A stretch of DNA of 64,000 nucleotides from Acanthopleura granulata (lineage: Eukaryota; Mollusca; Polyplacophora; Chitonida; Chitonidae). Made by a program: the position numbers and the translations under genes. The stretch is taken from the NCBI GenBank assembly GCA_016165875.1, contig JABBOT010000022.1:2879333-2943332 (forward strand), in the 5' to 3' direction. A model generated the notes under the pieces. It saw only the letters and a list, made by a program, of their open reading frames with translations. It ran no database searches and was not told the DNA's origin. The first letter of the stretch is position 1; every line of letters begins with the position of its first letter. Shown here in pieces: positions 40,001 through 55,000 of the stretch.

Positions 40001-43000
40001 CCCCTGGGGTTAACTGGGCAGACTAATGTCACCTCACATGGTCTCCCCATAAAACCATTAAACTCCTGTTAAGGCTTCAAAGAGCCAATTATTCCTGGTG
40101 AAGTCTGGAGATTTTTAAGAACTGGGAAACTAAGGGGAGATCACCATTCCTGGACTTGTTAATATGATATATCTATCTAAATCCATTGAATTGTCCATTC
40201 TCAGCCAATCTGGAGACTTCTGTGTTATCACAGGAGACAACTTCAGCATTTCTACATATTCCTATACATATTACCCACACTACAGAACAATGACTGGTTC
40301 ACTCAGGCCTTGTGCAGACATCTACAAGCTGAGGTCTAGGGCACCTTCACCTCATTTCACTATGAACAAGACTGCCTCACTGGCCTAGTGGCCTAGAGTG
40401 TCCACCTCTGGACAGATCTGGAAGATCCTGGATCAATCAGTCACAAGACTTTAAGAATGGTACTTAGTGCTCTCTCGCTTGGCATTCAGCATAGAGAAGC
40501 AATAGGGCAGGACTGCAGGAAAAGAGGACTGGTAAGACCAGTGTCAGTATAATGTGACTGGGTGGGGTGTCATCACTCTGCAAATGAGAGAAGAGCAACT
40601 AAAACCAAAAAAACAGAAAAAAGCATAACACACAAACTGGCTATAAGAAATCTAAAAACAAAAGGGTATATACCTAATCTATCCATGAAAGAAAAGAAAG
40701 CAGATATAAAATCCATTATCTCGTATCATCATACAACACAGTACATGAACAAAGAGACACAGGAAATTAGATATTGGTAATAAAAGCTATAAAACCAAGC
40801 ACTCATGTGTACACGACACATAATGTGATCCAGTTTCATCTACACATACGAACACACTACTGGTTCTCAAACAATTCTTCTAAATAAGAAAACCTAATAT
40901 GGACATGGGAAAACATATACAGCTAAAGAGTGTACATGCTACAAAACATACTCTAACTGTTTTAAACCAGGGTGCAGCAGGAAAAAAAAAGCAACAACCC
41001 CAGTAAATCCAAAGGTAAAAAACTTACTCTTTCCCTATTTTTAGAAAATAACCTTCACAAAAATACTTTTTCGTCAAGGAAAAGATATAGCAACTTGCGG
41101 TTTAGTCTTAGGTAACAAATACTGGGTGTGGTACCAGCTGCAGATGAAAAGAGAAAACCTCCCATTTTCACCTCCTTAATTGTTAACTACCTGCAGTGGT
41201 AAATATCTAAATGCCTACAAACATCATGAATCCAGATGTGTACCACAGATGTGGACCACAGATGATGCCATCTGAATCAGTTTCATTCTCATTAGGAGAG
41301 GGTGGGGAATGAATGAGGAGGAGGGATAGGTGGGGGTTGCAGGCTGGTGGGGTGGTGAAACCACCAGGCCACATTAAGAGGTGATGGGCCAGTGAAGAAT
41401 TGGGATCTGTCAAGATCTAACACAGCCTATTAGTCACACTCCCAATTAGTATACCATACTGCCCTCCTCCCTCTGGCTTAGGAGTGAGGGGTCACCATAG
41501 GGGATCACAAGCAACAAGGAGGGATGGGTTCTGTCCATGCTACCAGGGGACCAGTATTCAGCCTACCAAGTTGTCTTCACCATTACTAAGCTTATCAGCC
41601 ACTGTAAATTCATCTGTAAAAGAGCACTCTTTTGAGGCAAATAAATGTCATAAAATATTGCTTTTAGGAATAAATCTAAGATTTCCCCATCAGGATATCA
41701 TCCTACCTACCAACCAAACTTTAAAACACAATTCCAAAATCAATGGAACTCTCTGAATCAGGCGAAATGTATAAATTAGCCATGGACAAAACTTTAGGTC
41801 ATTTACAGTTGTTTTGAACACTGTCTCAGTCACATATGTTGAGGGTTGTTGACCCAGCGTAGTAGGGGGCACCATAATTAGATGCCTCAGTTTTCCACCC
41901 AGAATGGAAGCAGCAGCATCCCAGCACCAAATGACCCCTGGGTGTGTGTGAAGTGTCTCACCACTAATATGGCCGGCCAGGAACATGTGACATTAGTCCT
42001 GACACTCTTGCTGGGTGCAGGGAGGCTAGACAATGGAGGGTGGAGGAATCAATGTTATGTAAGAATACTAGGAGATAGCCAAAATCAATAATTCCAAGTC
42101 TCCAGGGATAGAGAGAGATGATAATACCTTACTGATTACTAATCAATGACTCACAGATCCAGGTAATTAAGGTATATCAGGGACGTGCTTATGGGAGTCA
42201 TGGTTTCACTATGCAGAAGGTGATCACTGTCCCAATTTACTGTTCAGAAGAACGACAATTTATGATTTCTGACCGGTGTCACAATGGTGCGCAGATACTA
42301 ATATTCTCTGTAAACTATTACAAAGGTATTGTACTACAAGTTAAATCACTTACAGAGGGTAAAAGTTTACAAAGTCAGGGAGATGTACAAAATGTTGCAA
42401 AGGGTACAGCCCTTCGTAACCTAAGAGAGCTATGGACACAATGGGCATAGAAGAAAAATGCCGACAGTTGTGATAAAGTGTACGAAATACCAAGAACTTA
42501 CAGCGTGTCTGAAACAAAATAAAACCACAGACCAAACAAAACAGATACATGTAACAGATGTATTTCTGACTAAACTGAGAAGCCATCACTCTGCCATGAC
42601 ATATATAAAACTCATTTTGATATAATCTTCTCTGTCTATGCTAACATCCACATACATTATAAATTCTGCACAAGCCCTACAATCATAAATGTACACACCA
42701 CGAAGCATATACAATATATGTAACATTCTGGATCCAAAAATCTTACTATCCTCGCCCCCCCCCCCCCGCTTCCCATCTTCTTTCCACCCACTCACACCTC
42801 TCATCATAAAAATATACATTGCATATTTGACAACTTCTTTCCATAGCTGAAAAACCCTCTGAAATTTCGCCTATGAAATGGTACAAAAACTAGACCAGTA
42901 GCTAGATATTGAGCACCCAGCGACCTCTAGAGCTCAGCTGTAGTTTTACATGTATGTATGTATGTTGGTAGGTTACATGTATGTATCTGTTTCCATCTCT

Positions 43001-46000
43001 TAACAAAAGATCTCCCACCTCCTCCTTCCTCCTCCCCTCCCCCTCCCCCTCAAGAAGGGCTAGCCATCTGAAGTCATCCCCACTGGCCACATTCTGAAAT
43101 GGATTTCGTGATTCCATGGTTTAACTCGGCCAGAGAACGCTGGCTGCTGGTTGACTCATCCCCACAAGCCGCATTATCCCAGCATCCAGTGATGATGCTG
43201 CTGGGTGGTGTTATTGAAGAGATGAGGACTCTGATTTCCTTACCCTCACAAGCCCACGCTCTTAGCCTTATGAGGAGAGCTTTTCTCCTGTCACATCTTC
43301 AACCCCTACATGCTAAGGGTTTTACATTGGCTGGCTCGTTTAGACCTCTAATACATGAAATGTACATGGACTAATTCGGACATCGAAAGCTACCTTCTTA
43401 CATTAACATACAAGTGTATGTCAAAAAATTCCTGAACCAAAATTTCTAAAAAAAAAATTTTGGTTTCACTCTTCTCTAGTTTCCCCCCAATAACCCAAAC
43501 ATCTTTTGAATGGCTGTATAATTTGATAAATTTCCCCAAATGACGATGAAATTAAGCCTCATACAGGTTTCAACATTACTGTTACATCCTGCATGTTTGT
43601 AAATCAAGGAAGACGTATATAGGACAGAAATCTGTTAATGAACTCGGGACATCCTGGATTAAGTACAGCAAGAAAGCAGTATAAAGGACAGAAATCTGTT
43701 AATGGACTGGGGACATCCTGCGTTTATGTAAATCAAGGAAGACGTATACAGGACAGAGATCTGTTAATGAACTGGGGACATATAGCATGTATGTAAATCA
43801 AGGAAGACGTACATGACAGAGATCTGTTAATGGACTGGGGACATCCTCTGTATGTAAAGCAAGGAAAGAGCACATAGGACAGCTAGAGGTCTGCTAATGA
43901 CCTGGGGACATCCTACATGTATGTAAATCAAGGAAGGAGTATAAAGGAGAGCCTGAGGTCTGCTAATGAGCTGAGAACATCCTGGATGTGTGTAATTCAA
44001 GGAAGGAGTACAGCTGTATATAGGACTAGGGGCATTCTACATTAGCCTAAGAAGGGGCATGTATAAGTACATGTATGTGACAGATAACAACTGATGATGC
44101 TGGGACTTACAGTTACAGGACAGATACCAGCCGATGGACTAGATTAGATGAGGACACAGTACATAATCTAATCTTCCGTAACCAAATCAGGTGTTTAGTT
44201 ACTGTCACATTCTTATGTTGAATTGATCACTCATATTGTCCCTGTGGATAACTTTAACTTCGTTTACAATAATTTTATTAGCTATCAGCTATTAAATTGT
44301 CTATGTACTCCTCATGCGATTCTTATGTTTAGTGAATCAGAGCATGCATTTATTGCCCAAATATCTCTTTTTTTGTATTCACAAACGTTGAGGAATTTAT
44401 ACATGTAGCTGTCCTAACAGCAGATATCAAGTCAACAAAAAGGATCAATCACTGCCTTCACTTTTCCAGTGCAGTGACCCAAAATAAGCCTTGTTCCTGC
44501 TATTACTTGTCCCATACCCCAACTCCATCCCCCTCCACCAACAGAACATATATTTCTCTCTTACTTAAACATTAAAGCCGGAGATTACCTGGGACTCACA
44601 TTTTTAGAGTACTTAGGGTAAGGGACCCAGCTGATTTTCCAGGCAGACACCTCAGTACAAATGTCATTAGTTACAAGACAAATCCCACTTCCTGTACCCA
44701 TCACCCAAAAAAGGGGGGGGGCAAAGGGGGAGGGGGGAACCCTGATGTAACTTTTTTCCTGGAACAAGAGCCTGTTACATCTGGTGACCTATGTAAGGGG
44801 GATGGGTAGGGCTTCAGGCCAGATGCTCCACCACTGTGTCACCCCTCCTCCCAGCCCAACATACATGTATTGCCAACAGCTGAGACAGCCTTAGCCTCCA
44901 CTACCCTTCTAACTGCCCTGACTGTCTCTTCCTATCTCCATTAGAGCAGGGCCCATGTACTTGTCACCATTCATTTCACGTCCCCATGAACTATTACCAG
45001 AAAAAATTCATGCCAAAAAGAAAGTAAACCAAATAAAAAAAAAAGGGGGGGGGAGAGGGGGAGAGTTTCTGGATGAAGTTATGTAATTACATAATTCTGT
45101 TTCAAATACATATAAAAACATGCCTTATCTACATCTGAAAGCAAAATAGAGAGAGGTCTGCAGCTCATAATGTACACAAATCTGCAGAGAGGTGAAAGAT
45201 AATTCATGACACAACGCTTGCACCAGCGGTCACTGAATATCACCAAGGTTCTAAGAAGAGTGGGAAAATGGAAAACTTGAAAACTTTCCTGTGACAATAA
45301 ACGCTGTGCTGGGTACAAAACATGTTATGAATATCAAGCAGCACGCTCACATACACTAAGTAGTTAGGCATTTAAGACTTGCTCAGTATGTAATGGTTTA
45401 ACCCACTGAACAATTCATTTAATTTGATCGGTGTTTTATGTCGTACTCAATAATATTTCACTTATGCAACAGTGGCCAGGATAATAGTAGTAGAAGTAGC
45501 CGGGCAGAGTCCGGGGGAAAACCCATGGAATGAATAAACTTTGGTAACAATGAATAATTGCAATTGTCTTCAAAATTTAGGAAGATAATATCAATAGCGG
45601 TGAAAAAAAAAAAGAGTTAGTACAGGTACAAAGTTAAACGGTCTTACTTAATAAGATTTTGTTGATTAGATTACATCACAAGGGAACATGCAGACACATC
45701 CACACGCACACAGACAGCTGAGAATTAAGATGCCTAAATTGCAATCACAAATCAAAGGTGACATAAAAGTACACTAGATATTAAAGTCGACATGCACTCT
45801 ATACATCCATGACAAAGACAACCTGAGTTTACATACACCAACGAGCTATAGCCTCTGTGAGATGATGTACGTCTTTGTCTCACATGCAGGAGATGACAGC
45901 TTCACATTACACCAGTGATAATAAGACTGGGTATCATCCCATTACGTAAACGACTTAATTTCATCAACAGGTGATATGGTGGGAAAGAAGGTGTGTAGAT

Positions 46001-49000
46001 GCTAAGACAAAGGGGTGATTGATCGAGCAAAACTGCCCAGTAATCCCCCAGAAAAGAAAAAAAGTCAACTGCGTACTAAATCTGGCCTCCGAGACACTCC
46101 TAGGAGCAGATCTCTCATCCAAGCGAGTCATACACTCTGCTGTTGCACATTAGTTATCACTCATTATAATCTGTCACCTGCCTAAATTTTGGCACCTCTT
46201 TACCCAATCGTTAATACCTGGTCTATTAATGTAAATCAAGGAGAACCTGTGAAGACTGGATTACACTATTACCGTGGGAATTTAGTAGCGTGCTGTGGGA
46301 CCCAGTAGGTCTGAGTCTCTAGGCTGCTTGGTGTTGTACACCAAATTAGACCAGAAACAAATTAGTTATGGATGGCTGTTAATAATAAAAACCAAACAAA
46401 AAGTTGCCCGTAGCAGAAAACAACAGCATGACTGCAGGGGTTGCACGGTTGAAATGAGGGACTATGTTATCAATACCCCAGGTGTGAAATCAATCTGACA
46501 TGTTATCACTCCCATCCTGCCACTCTCTTTTGATTTCAGTCAGAACAGACTTCTCATTAAGCCCTTAACTGAATTATCAGTAACAATAATTTATCAGTTC
46601 TGAACAATTTAAAACACAAAGCTATGTGTGTTTGAATTAATATGGCCCACTTTTCTTTAGGCTGGCACTATAATTAGCATCATTTAATTCATTCAATTAG
46701 GGTAATATCCTTATATATATATATATATGACAAAAAAAAAACCAGGTACAGAGGACAGCTAAACATTGTTGAGCTGCCAGCCACAGCATGCATAAGCAAT
46801 TAAATTTGACGTAGATGTGCAAAAAACTGTAAGGCAATTTTATACAGATGGCATTTTGTTAACTTCTGGGCAGACAGGTGTTATGTGCCCTGCTTCACTA
46901 AAACACACAGTCGTTAGAGAGGGATGGAGAATCGGTGCTTGCGAGAAAAACTGTCTGTCAAATGCTTCATGCTTTTATCACTCGCAGGATCTGCCCTAAA
47001 ACCATTCACTTTTCAGCATTTTCACACAGTCTTCTTTTGAAAGGAGCCTTCACATAATGCTTCCTTATTTTAATAACGTCAGTGAGCTGAGAAAAAAAGG
47101 AATTAAAATTAACTGTCGTCCCAAGACATTGCATGAAAATGTTTATGCGAAATGTTATATACATGCTAATATTCATACAAGGCATGGGTCTACTCTAGGG
47201 ATAAAACATCAGAGCATCCATACAAGATATTCTGATGTTCCTTTGATCTGAATATGGAGTGAAGTAATTTTCCCAAAACCTACGTGAACGAAATGTCGTT
47301 CACGTGAAAATAGACCGACATAACCTATTGTTCGGTTACGTCGTTCTGTCTCTTTGCGAACAGTGGGTTACGCAAAAGGTTACGCAGTTTGTCACACTGT
47401 GTGGTGAAAACTAGCAGGTTCAGTGCCAAAGCGCTTTCAGTGTCGACCCGAGAGTATTATGGGCTAGATATAAAACAAAGGCCACGAAATTTGGCATGAA
47501 TGAAACGATTGTTTGCACGTCGGTTACATGGAGTGTAAAAGTGTAGACTGAGAGATTGGATTTGCCGATCTGTCCCCAGGAACGTAACCACAAATACAGT
47601 GCTTGAACTACGCAGCACTCCCTCAAAACTTAGCGACCATTTCAGGCTGCCCTGACCTTCCAAGAGCCTCATTGACATTCCCTGATCGAGTGGGGCTTAA
47701 TTTTGTTTTAAAATACACCATAAGTGTCTGATCTCCTCACGTTTTTCAGAAATTTATTATCTCTTTCCTTGATATAATAAGTAAGTCACAAGGTAAGAAG
47801 CAACACTTGCGGCAGTTTGTCTACGCAAACGGTGGTTGTTCACGTCAAAATGATGTAGCGTAACCTCCATGTAACCTGACCGATCGTTCACGCCAACATG
47901 ATGTAGCGTAACCTCCACATAACCTGACCGATCGTTCACGCCAACATGATGTAGCGTAACCTCCACATAACCTGACCGATCGTTCACGCCAACATGATGT
48001 TGCGTAACCTCCACATAACCTGACCGATCGTTCACGCCAACATGATGTAGCGTAACCTCCACATAACCTGACCGATCATTCACGCCAAAATGATGTTGCG
48101 TAACCTTCATGTAACCTGACCAATCGTTCACGCCAAAAATTACAGCCTGGGAGTGTGTCATCCCTGGTAGAGATAATATAACACAATTTTCCTACATAAA
48201 TAACCTCACAAAGCCTTTCCAGAATAATTCCACTCAACCCAAACGGAATATTTTAAATGCATTAAAGATTCATAATGTTATCAATTCTTGGGCGCCCAAA
48301 GTGCTAACACCCAAACCCTATATATCGAGTTCATACTCCAAACCCTATATATCGGGAAACAGTGCAAACTTAGGCTATTCATCACTTCACTCATAACACT
48401 ATATACTATTCAAGACCAGTGAATCGATTTAGTTAACTCTAAATATATTTCCTCCAAATATATAATAGTACTTCTATTCTTGTATTTATTTATTTATTTC
48501 ATTGGTGTCTAATGCCATACACGAGAACACTGCACTTATACGAAGGCGGCCAGCATTATTATGGAAACGTACAACCATCCGCAGGTTGCTGGTACACTGC
48601 CCCACAAGAAGAAGTCAGCCTACCACTGAATATTACTTTTGGTATAACCATATAATATTACTTTTTGTCCTTAGACCTACTTTTTTTTCCTGTAAGATAC
48701 TAGTATATTCCTACTTTCCTGACAACTCTTAAAACACCCCACAAAACAACTCCCAACACACCCCACAAAACAACTCTCAACACACCCAACAAAACAACTC
48801 CCAACACACCCAACAAAACAACTCTCAACACACCCCACAAAACAACTCTCAGCTTCAGGCAAAGGTATTCATTTAGTCATGGATGATATTTTAGGTCATA
48901 CACTGACGGTATGCTTGTGTCAGAGAAAAATTATCTGAAAAATTCTACAGTATGGATACCTTTTAAATGTATTTTACAGAAAGTGAGTGATAAACATAAA

Positions 49001-52000
49001 TACGGATTTCAGTACAACCACATATCATAAGTCTGGAGCAGGCCATTGGCAAGTGATTAAAGGTGTTAGGACACACGAGTTCAAATCCAACCTTGGAAAG
49101 GCAATCTGTAGATTCATGGGGGATAATGACAAAAACTAGTGGTCAATGACACTCGTGCTGCCCTTGGCCCTGATGTTTGATAAAGATCTCATGATTTCAA
49201 TCAATACTGTGCGCATATCTGTAAGCCACACAAGGAAAAGTTCATCATTAAGTTGTCTTAAATCAGTGGCACTTTGGTTTCCTCCACCCATAATACTGAC
49301 TGCCATCGTCTTTGTGAAAACTTCTTGTGAAGGGCATTCAACAACAATCAAATAAATATATCTTAAGTCACCACGAACAACACATTTTTCTTGATCTCCG
49401 AAACATAAAATACAATTAGCTTCTGCCTGGTTTTAAGACAGCACTCCCACAACAGATATATAAATAGTTTACTCTCACTCGCATACACTTTTGTGGGAAA
49501 TATTTAAGTGTGTGTGTTAACTACTGACACAAACAATCAAATAACAGTGACCTTATTTCTCCCTGCCTTAACCCTATTACCCTGGTATGGACTGGCCATT
49601 TGATGGCCTTTGCAGGTGCTGCCAGGTCAGGATATGTTCAAGTTTGCCTATTGCTAATATTCCTGAGCAAACCCATTAATTCCATCAATAAAAATGCCAA
49701 CTCAAAGTAGGTGATTTATTCAACTCAAAAACACTAACTTGTTCATTTGATTGTTGTTCAATGTCATACTGTCAAGAATTTTTCAGGTCTACGATGACAG
49801 TTGGTTCTTTGGATGAAGGGAACCAGAATGCTTCAGGTACACCTTGGACCTATTGCACCTCATTCAAGAATCAAAAACTTGTTGTCATGGTTGGTTTGCA
49901 ATAAAATCTTAAACCAAGTCTTAAATCCTTCAACACAGTTCTATTCAAGACAATGACAAACTGTGACCATGAACTGAAGCAACGTCAAATTGTACACAAA
50001 AATTAAAAAAGCTTATCCAAACACAATCAAACTTTAAATGTTTTCAGCTACAGAACGTTAGTTACTAAGGTGCCAGTCGAGCTATTTTTTTTTTTCTCCC
50101 TAGACAACTTCCATACAAAGGACACACACCATGTGACCACATGTGGCCACGGGAGCACCATTTTAGTGCTTAATTCTATACCTGGTACATCGTGAGAACT
50201 TTCCTTTTAACTCGGTTGTTAGAATGCTGGGTTTTGGATCATAAGATCTGAGTTCAAATCCTCCAGCCATTAGTTCTGAGAAATGATCTGTCTGATGTAA
50301 TCATCAAGACAATTTCGCTAATTGCATGGTCCCATTATACATTTAAGGAACAGCTGCAAGAAAGAGATCATGGCCACAGTGGTAGTAGGTAACTGACTGA
50401 ATGGAGGGCACAAATTCTTACCTGAGGGTTAGGCAGCAGGTAATTCCACAGGACAGATTCAATGTAGTAATTTGTCCCTCCCACGATCACAGGTAGCTTA
50501 GAACGATCCAGCAGTGCATCTATCTGATGAGTGAGGTAAGGGCCACATTGGTGAATTGATTGACTTAAATTATTCATTATTTATTGAGATTTTATTGTTC
50601 CTCACTGAAACAAGAATAGTTGTCCAAAAGGAAATATACTGCACATTGTAATATTTCTACGATTTATCTTTAAAATGTTGCAATGTTAGAAAGTGCCATG
50701 TATTTTTATGCAGAATTTCACAAAACTTTCCAAAAGTGATTTTGTTTGTAAGGAACTTGAGATTCAATGATTTCAGAAGTAACATAATATTGACTTGTTT
50801 GTAAATCACTCAAACATCATGCTTAAGACACCAGACCTGACACCACACAAAGTTATGTAAGAGATAAAGTAGATCATAACTACCAAGGTTACACATGTTT
50901 TTCTGGGATTACAGTCAACTTAGTTTGTGATAGCTTGTGTGTTTACATGTACAGTTTTCCTGTCAAGCACTGAAAGCATTACTTCATACCAAAATGCTAC
51001 AACACATGATGTGCAGAGCATGCTTTAACCAGTAGACGGTAAATGGTTTTCGATGCAATAATGAGAACATCTAAAACCAAACAAAAGTAGATATTTCCTA
51101 AAGAAGATAAATTAACACAACCCTAAGTTAAAATTCAAAACCCACATTAGAATGACCATGTTCACATTAATGTTCATATGAAAGCTCCAAGGGGGGAGGA
51201 TTTATTTATTTATTTATTTTTTTATTCTTTATTTTTTTTTTTTCTGGCATATTCAACAAACGAAGAATTCTCAACATCAAATCTATGTACATAACTGTAG
51301 CAATCTCTCTTCTGGTATGAACCTGAGCCTAGAGCTGAGCAGGTGAGCAGGGTGAATGCCTGTGCTAAGGTCATGTAACTTTCCCTGCAGCATTTTCCCA
51401 GTGAGTCCCTCTTGAAACCGCTTAATCAACAGTTTTACTAAAATCAACACAACTCAGATGGAATAAACAGCTTATTTAAATTATTTGTACCTCAGTAGTA
51501 AAGAAGCAGAGCTGATGGTAATGAATTAATACGCTTATCAAACATCAAATTTTAAACACAGGTACTAACGAGGGTTCCCGCTGAGACCTCTGAGGCCAGG
51601 ATACCTGTCAGGTGATATAACTGCCAGTGTAAACAATTTCATGTCCTCATTTGTGCTGACAACTTTATCAGGAGTTGAAATTTATGCAAATGGCTTGCAG
51701 AATGGGCACTGCATCTGTGCAGGCTCTCCTCAGGTTTATCTCAGCTGCTGAGCTGATGTAGGACTAGTCCAGTGGGCGACATCCTTAACGCACATTAACA
51801 CACTTAAAGGACATGTATCAATCTATTATGAATTATTTGATAAGGGTTTTATGACGTGTTTGAGACTGATTCAGTTATTTGACAGGTCAGATTTGAATGG
51901 GTTCACGTTTGTGGTAGAAACCATCTCCCACGTAGAGCTACCTGACAAACCTCCATGACTTAAAGCCTCAGCCAGGTCTTACAGAGCTTTATTTTTGATG

Positions 52001-55000
52001 TTTACCTTCATTTTGTATTAGGTATTTTTGATTGAGCTCTTATGTGGCTTTCAGTTTGAGTTAGTTCTCATCCCAATAGTGTCTCCTCGTAGTAGGCGAC
52101 ACCCAGAGCTGATAGATCTATAGTGCTGCCTCACTGGAACACCATGCCATGGACACCAGAAATGACACCCCAACCAGTCACATTATACTGACACCAAGAA
52201 AACCAGCACTTGGCCTATTACTCTAATGTCTTAGGTGTGATTCAATTTGGGACTGAATCCGAATCTATGGCGTGCTAGGCAGATGCTCCATCCGCCCGCT
52301 ATGTCACTGCAGCCAATATTTTTTATTTTTTGGATTTTCTGTTAAATAAAGGTTTGAATGCATATAAAGGTACCCTATTTTTAGGCTTTCATGCTCAAAA
52401 CTTTACAAGTGTGAAACTCTAATATCCACTGATCATAAAATATCCAGACACATCTGCGACAGACAAGTAAGAATTCAAAGCCCGACTCAACAGGTCTGTT
52501 TACAATAAGCACAACTACTGACATCAGGGTCCAGATGAGAATCAAGGAAATGTTACAAAGAGATATTGTCACATGTTCGCAAAACCAAAAAACAATTACC
52601 TCTGTGAAGGTTTGAACTCACGATTCCTTATGCTTATTGCACAAAGGATACGATAGGCAGAGCGGCTTTCTGGTAGTCGACCACAGTGTACTGGGTGTGG
52701 AGGGGACTGACATAGTTGATCAGGTGATGTGGCGACTCGGCTTGCTCCTCAGCGCTCACTTTGTTTGTCACGATGTCCAGGCCTTTGTAAACCTGACGAC
52801 AACAGTGTAACAACAACAACACCAGTCAGCGTAAACAGATGTTAAAAACATAAAGCAGGTTCATCATTAAAAGTGAGTTTGGCCTTTGTTTATTATACCA
52901 CCACTCATTTCTAATGACCTTGTTTGAGAAAAATGGCTAGTTAAATGTGATCATTATCAGTTACCAAGCTGCACTATAAAGACTCTCGCCATGAGAGCAA
53001 ATGAGTCAATACAACTTTAGGAACATACCCACAAGCAAACTTTTATAGTTTTTGTTTTCTTAAAGTGATTTGTTTTAATCTCATGAATTATTTTCCAAAC
53101 GAAATTTGGATTTTTTGCAGTTGGGTTATTCACAGTATCATAGATTTGTATTATCTGAAATGAAGTCAATTACAAGTTATGAAGTCTTGCATTTGACTTT
53201 GTGACAAGTATTCATCTGACCCAGTTAAATGAGGAAACTCGCCGTTGTCTTAAAATCACTGGAGCAAGAAGCTTTATTGCAAGAAATGAAACTTTATTGC
53301 ATTACTACTGCAAAATAGTTTGTAACGTACAAAGGGAAAGGGACATGTTACACATATATATTTGACCAACCAGAGGTATGTGGAGTGCTTATTCCAACTA
53401 CAGTCTGTTAGTCGCTACCTTGGCGAATGGCTAGGGCTCAAACTAGAGGTTGAGTAGCCATGCTTCTGATGTAACTATATATTTCTCAACCTACTGGTTA
53501 GTATACTTGGGCTACTTCTAGTCCATGATAGCCCCTCTCCACTGCAATCCGCCATAGCTCTCTGTCCACTAGCATATTTAAAAAAGGAGAGCAACAGTTT
53601 TGTATCTGTAGGCATTACACATCCTTACCGTGCGTTACTGAGAGTTACAAAGACCACAAATGACACTTTTGGTCTATCCCAGACAGTTGAGAGTTACAAA
53701 GACCACAAATGACACTTTTGGTCTATCACGGACAGTTGAGAGTTGCAAAGATCACAAATGACATTTTTGGTCTATCCCAGACAGTTGAGAGTTACAAAGA
53801 CCACAAATGACCCTTTTGGTCTATCCCAGACAGTTGAGAGTTACAAAGACCACAAATGACACTTTTGGTCTATCCTGGGCAGTTGAGAGTTACAAAGACC
53901 ACAAATGACACTTTTGGTCTATCCCGGACAGTTGAGAGTTACAAAGACCACAAATGACACTTTTGGTCTATCCCGGACAGTCCAGAGTTACAAAGACCAC
54001 AACTGACACTTTTGGTCTATCCCGCACAGTCCAGAGTTACAAAGACCACAAATGACACTTTTGGTCTATCCCGGACAGTCGAGAGTTACAAAGACCACAA
54101 ATGACATTTTTGGTCTATCCCGGACAGTCCAGAGTTACAAAGACCACAAATGACACTTTTGGTCTATCCCAGACAGTTGAGAGCCTCTCTATTGTCTAAT
54201 CCTATGATATTTTCACTGCCAACTGCATGAGGGTCTACATATAAAAACAGAATAGAAAGGCGCGAATCTATCTAGCTTTCAACGCTGTTTACCTTCAGCA
54301 CACATCATTTCGTTTTTAACCAGCCTTGTTTAATCTGGCCAGGGGAAGGAAGGAAGACAGTTAAAATGCTTTCGCACATGACTTTTACAGTAAGAGGAGT
54401 TGTTGAAAATGAATGGAAATTTGACAGCAAGAAAACCAGCCTTATGACACTTTGTCTTAACTGCCACATGGTTTAGTAATGTTGACTAAGTAATGTTGTT
54501 TATGAGGGTGTGCTGCAATGCACGCCACAGAATTTATCAAAGGGTCACACATTCTGACCCTTGCTCATCTTTCTTTAAATGCTCTATGTTTAAGGGAGAT
54601 TAATGTATTTTTGGTGAAAAATGTATGGTCCCTCAGGATTTCCATTATGCCCCCTTGTTTTCTCTACTGAAACAGGAAATATGTCATTTTGCACAACATT
54701 CTATCACGTACTTTGGAAAGCAGAAATTCAATGGCCACAGAAGTCAGTGGGTATATCTAGTCCGAGATTACTATGACTTTCGGATTTGCATTAGAAATGA
54801 GGTTATAGCTCCAATACCAAGGTCAGAGAATCCCAGTGTGACAAACATGGCGACTAACAGTTGGCCACTAGAAATGACACTGAGTTTGCGAAACCAGCTC
54901 AAATTAGTCAGGGGTCTGGGGGACACCGGGCCCTAGCAGGGTACAGGGTGGAGTAAGGGGGGCCAATACCGCCAGCAATACCATCTCTCGCCCAGTATCT

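Larger units (their letters stand above)
23835..50421 (-). other. TRIT1 intron 3 (26.6 kb)
   Basis: Very large intron with a foldback element (29036-29226), dispersed repeat C split by a SINE (30600-31060), SINE copies (31270, 45417, 48484), a LINE (33773-38720), an SINE B copy (40379-40572) and arrays at 43592, 47827 and 48735. In 23835-29035, 31560-33150, 38721-40378, 40573-43591, 44031-45416 and 48851-50421 I see only AT-rich or low-complexity sequence (poly-C at 42747, poly-G runs at 44711 and 45044, TA repeats at 46710). Confidence 0.75.

Noticed and set aside
47757..48161. 134-codon minus-strand frame with 16-residue repeats
   Set aside because: Product of the 48-bp array.
48677..48862. 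Cysteine-rich repeat peptide
   Set aside because: Product of the 24-bp array; no signal peptide or conserved context.
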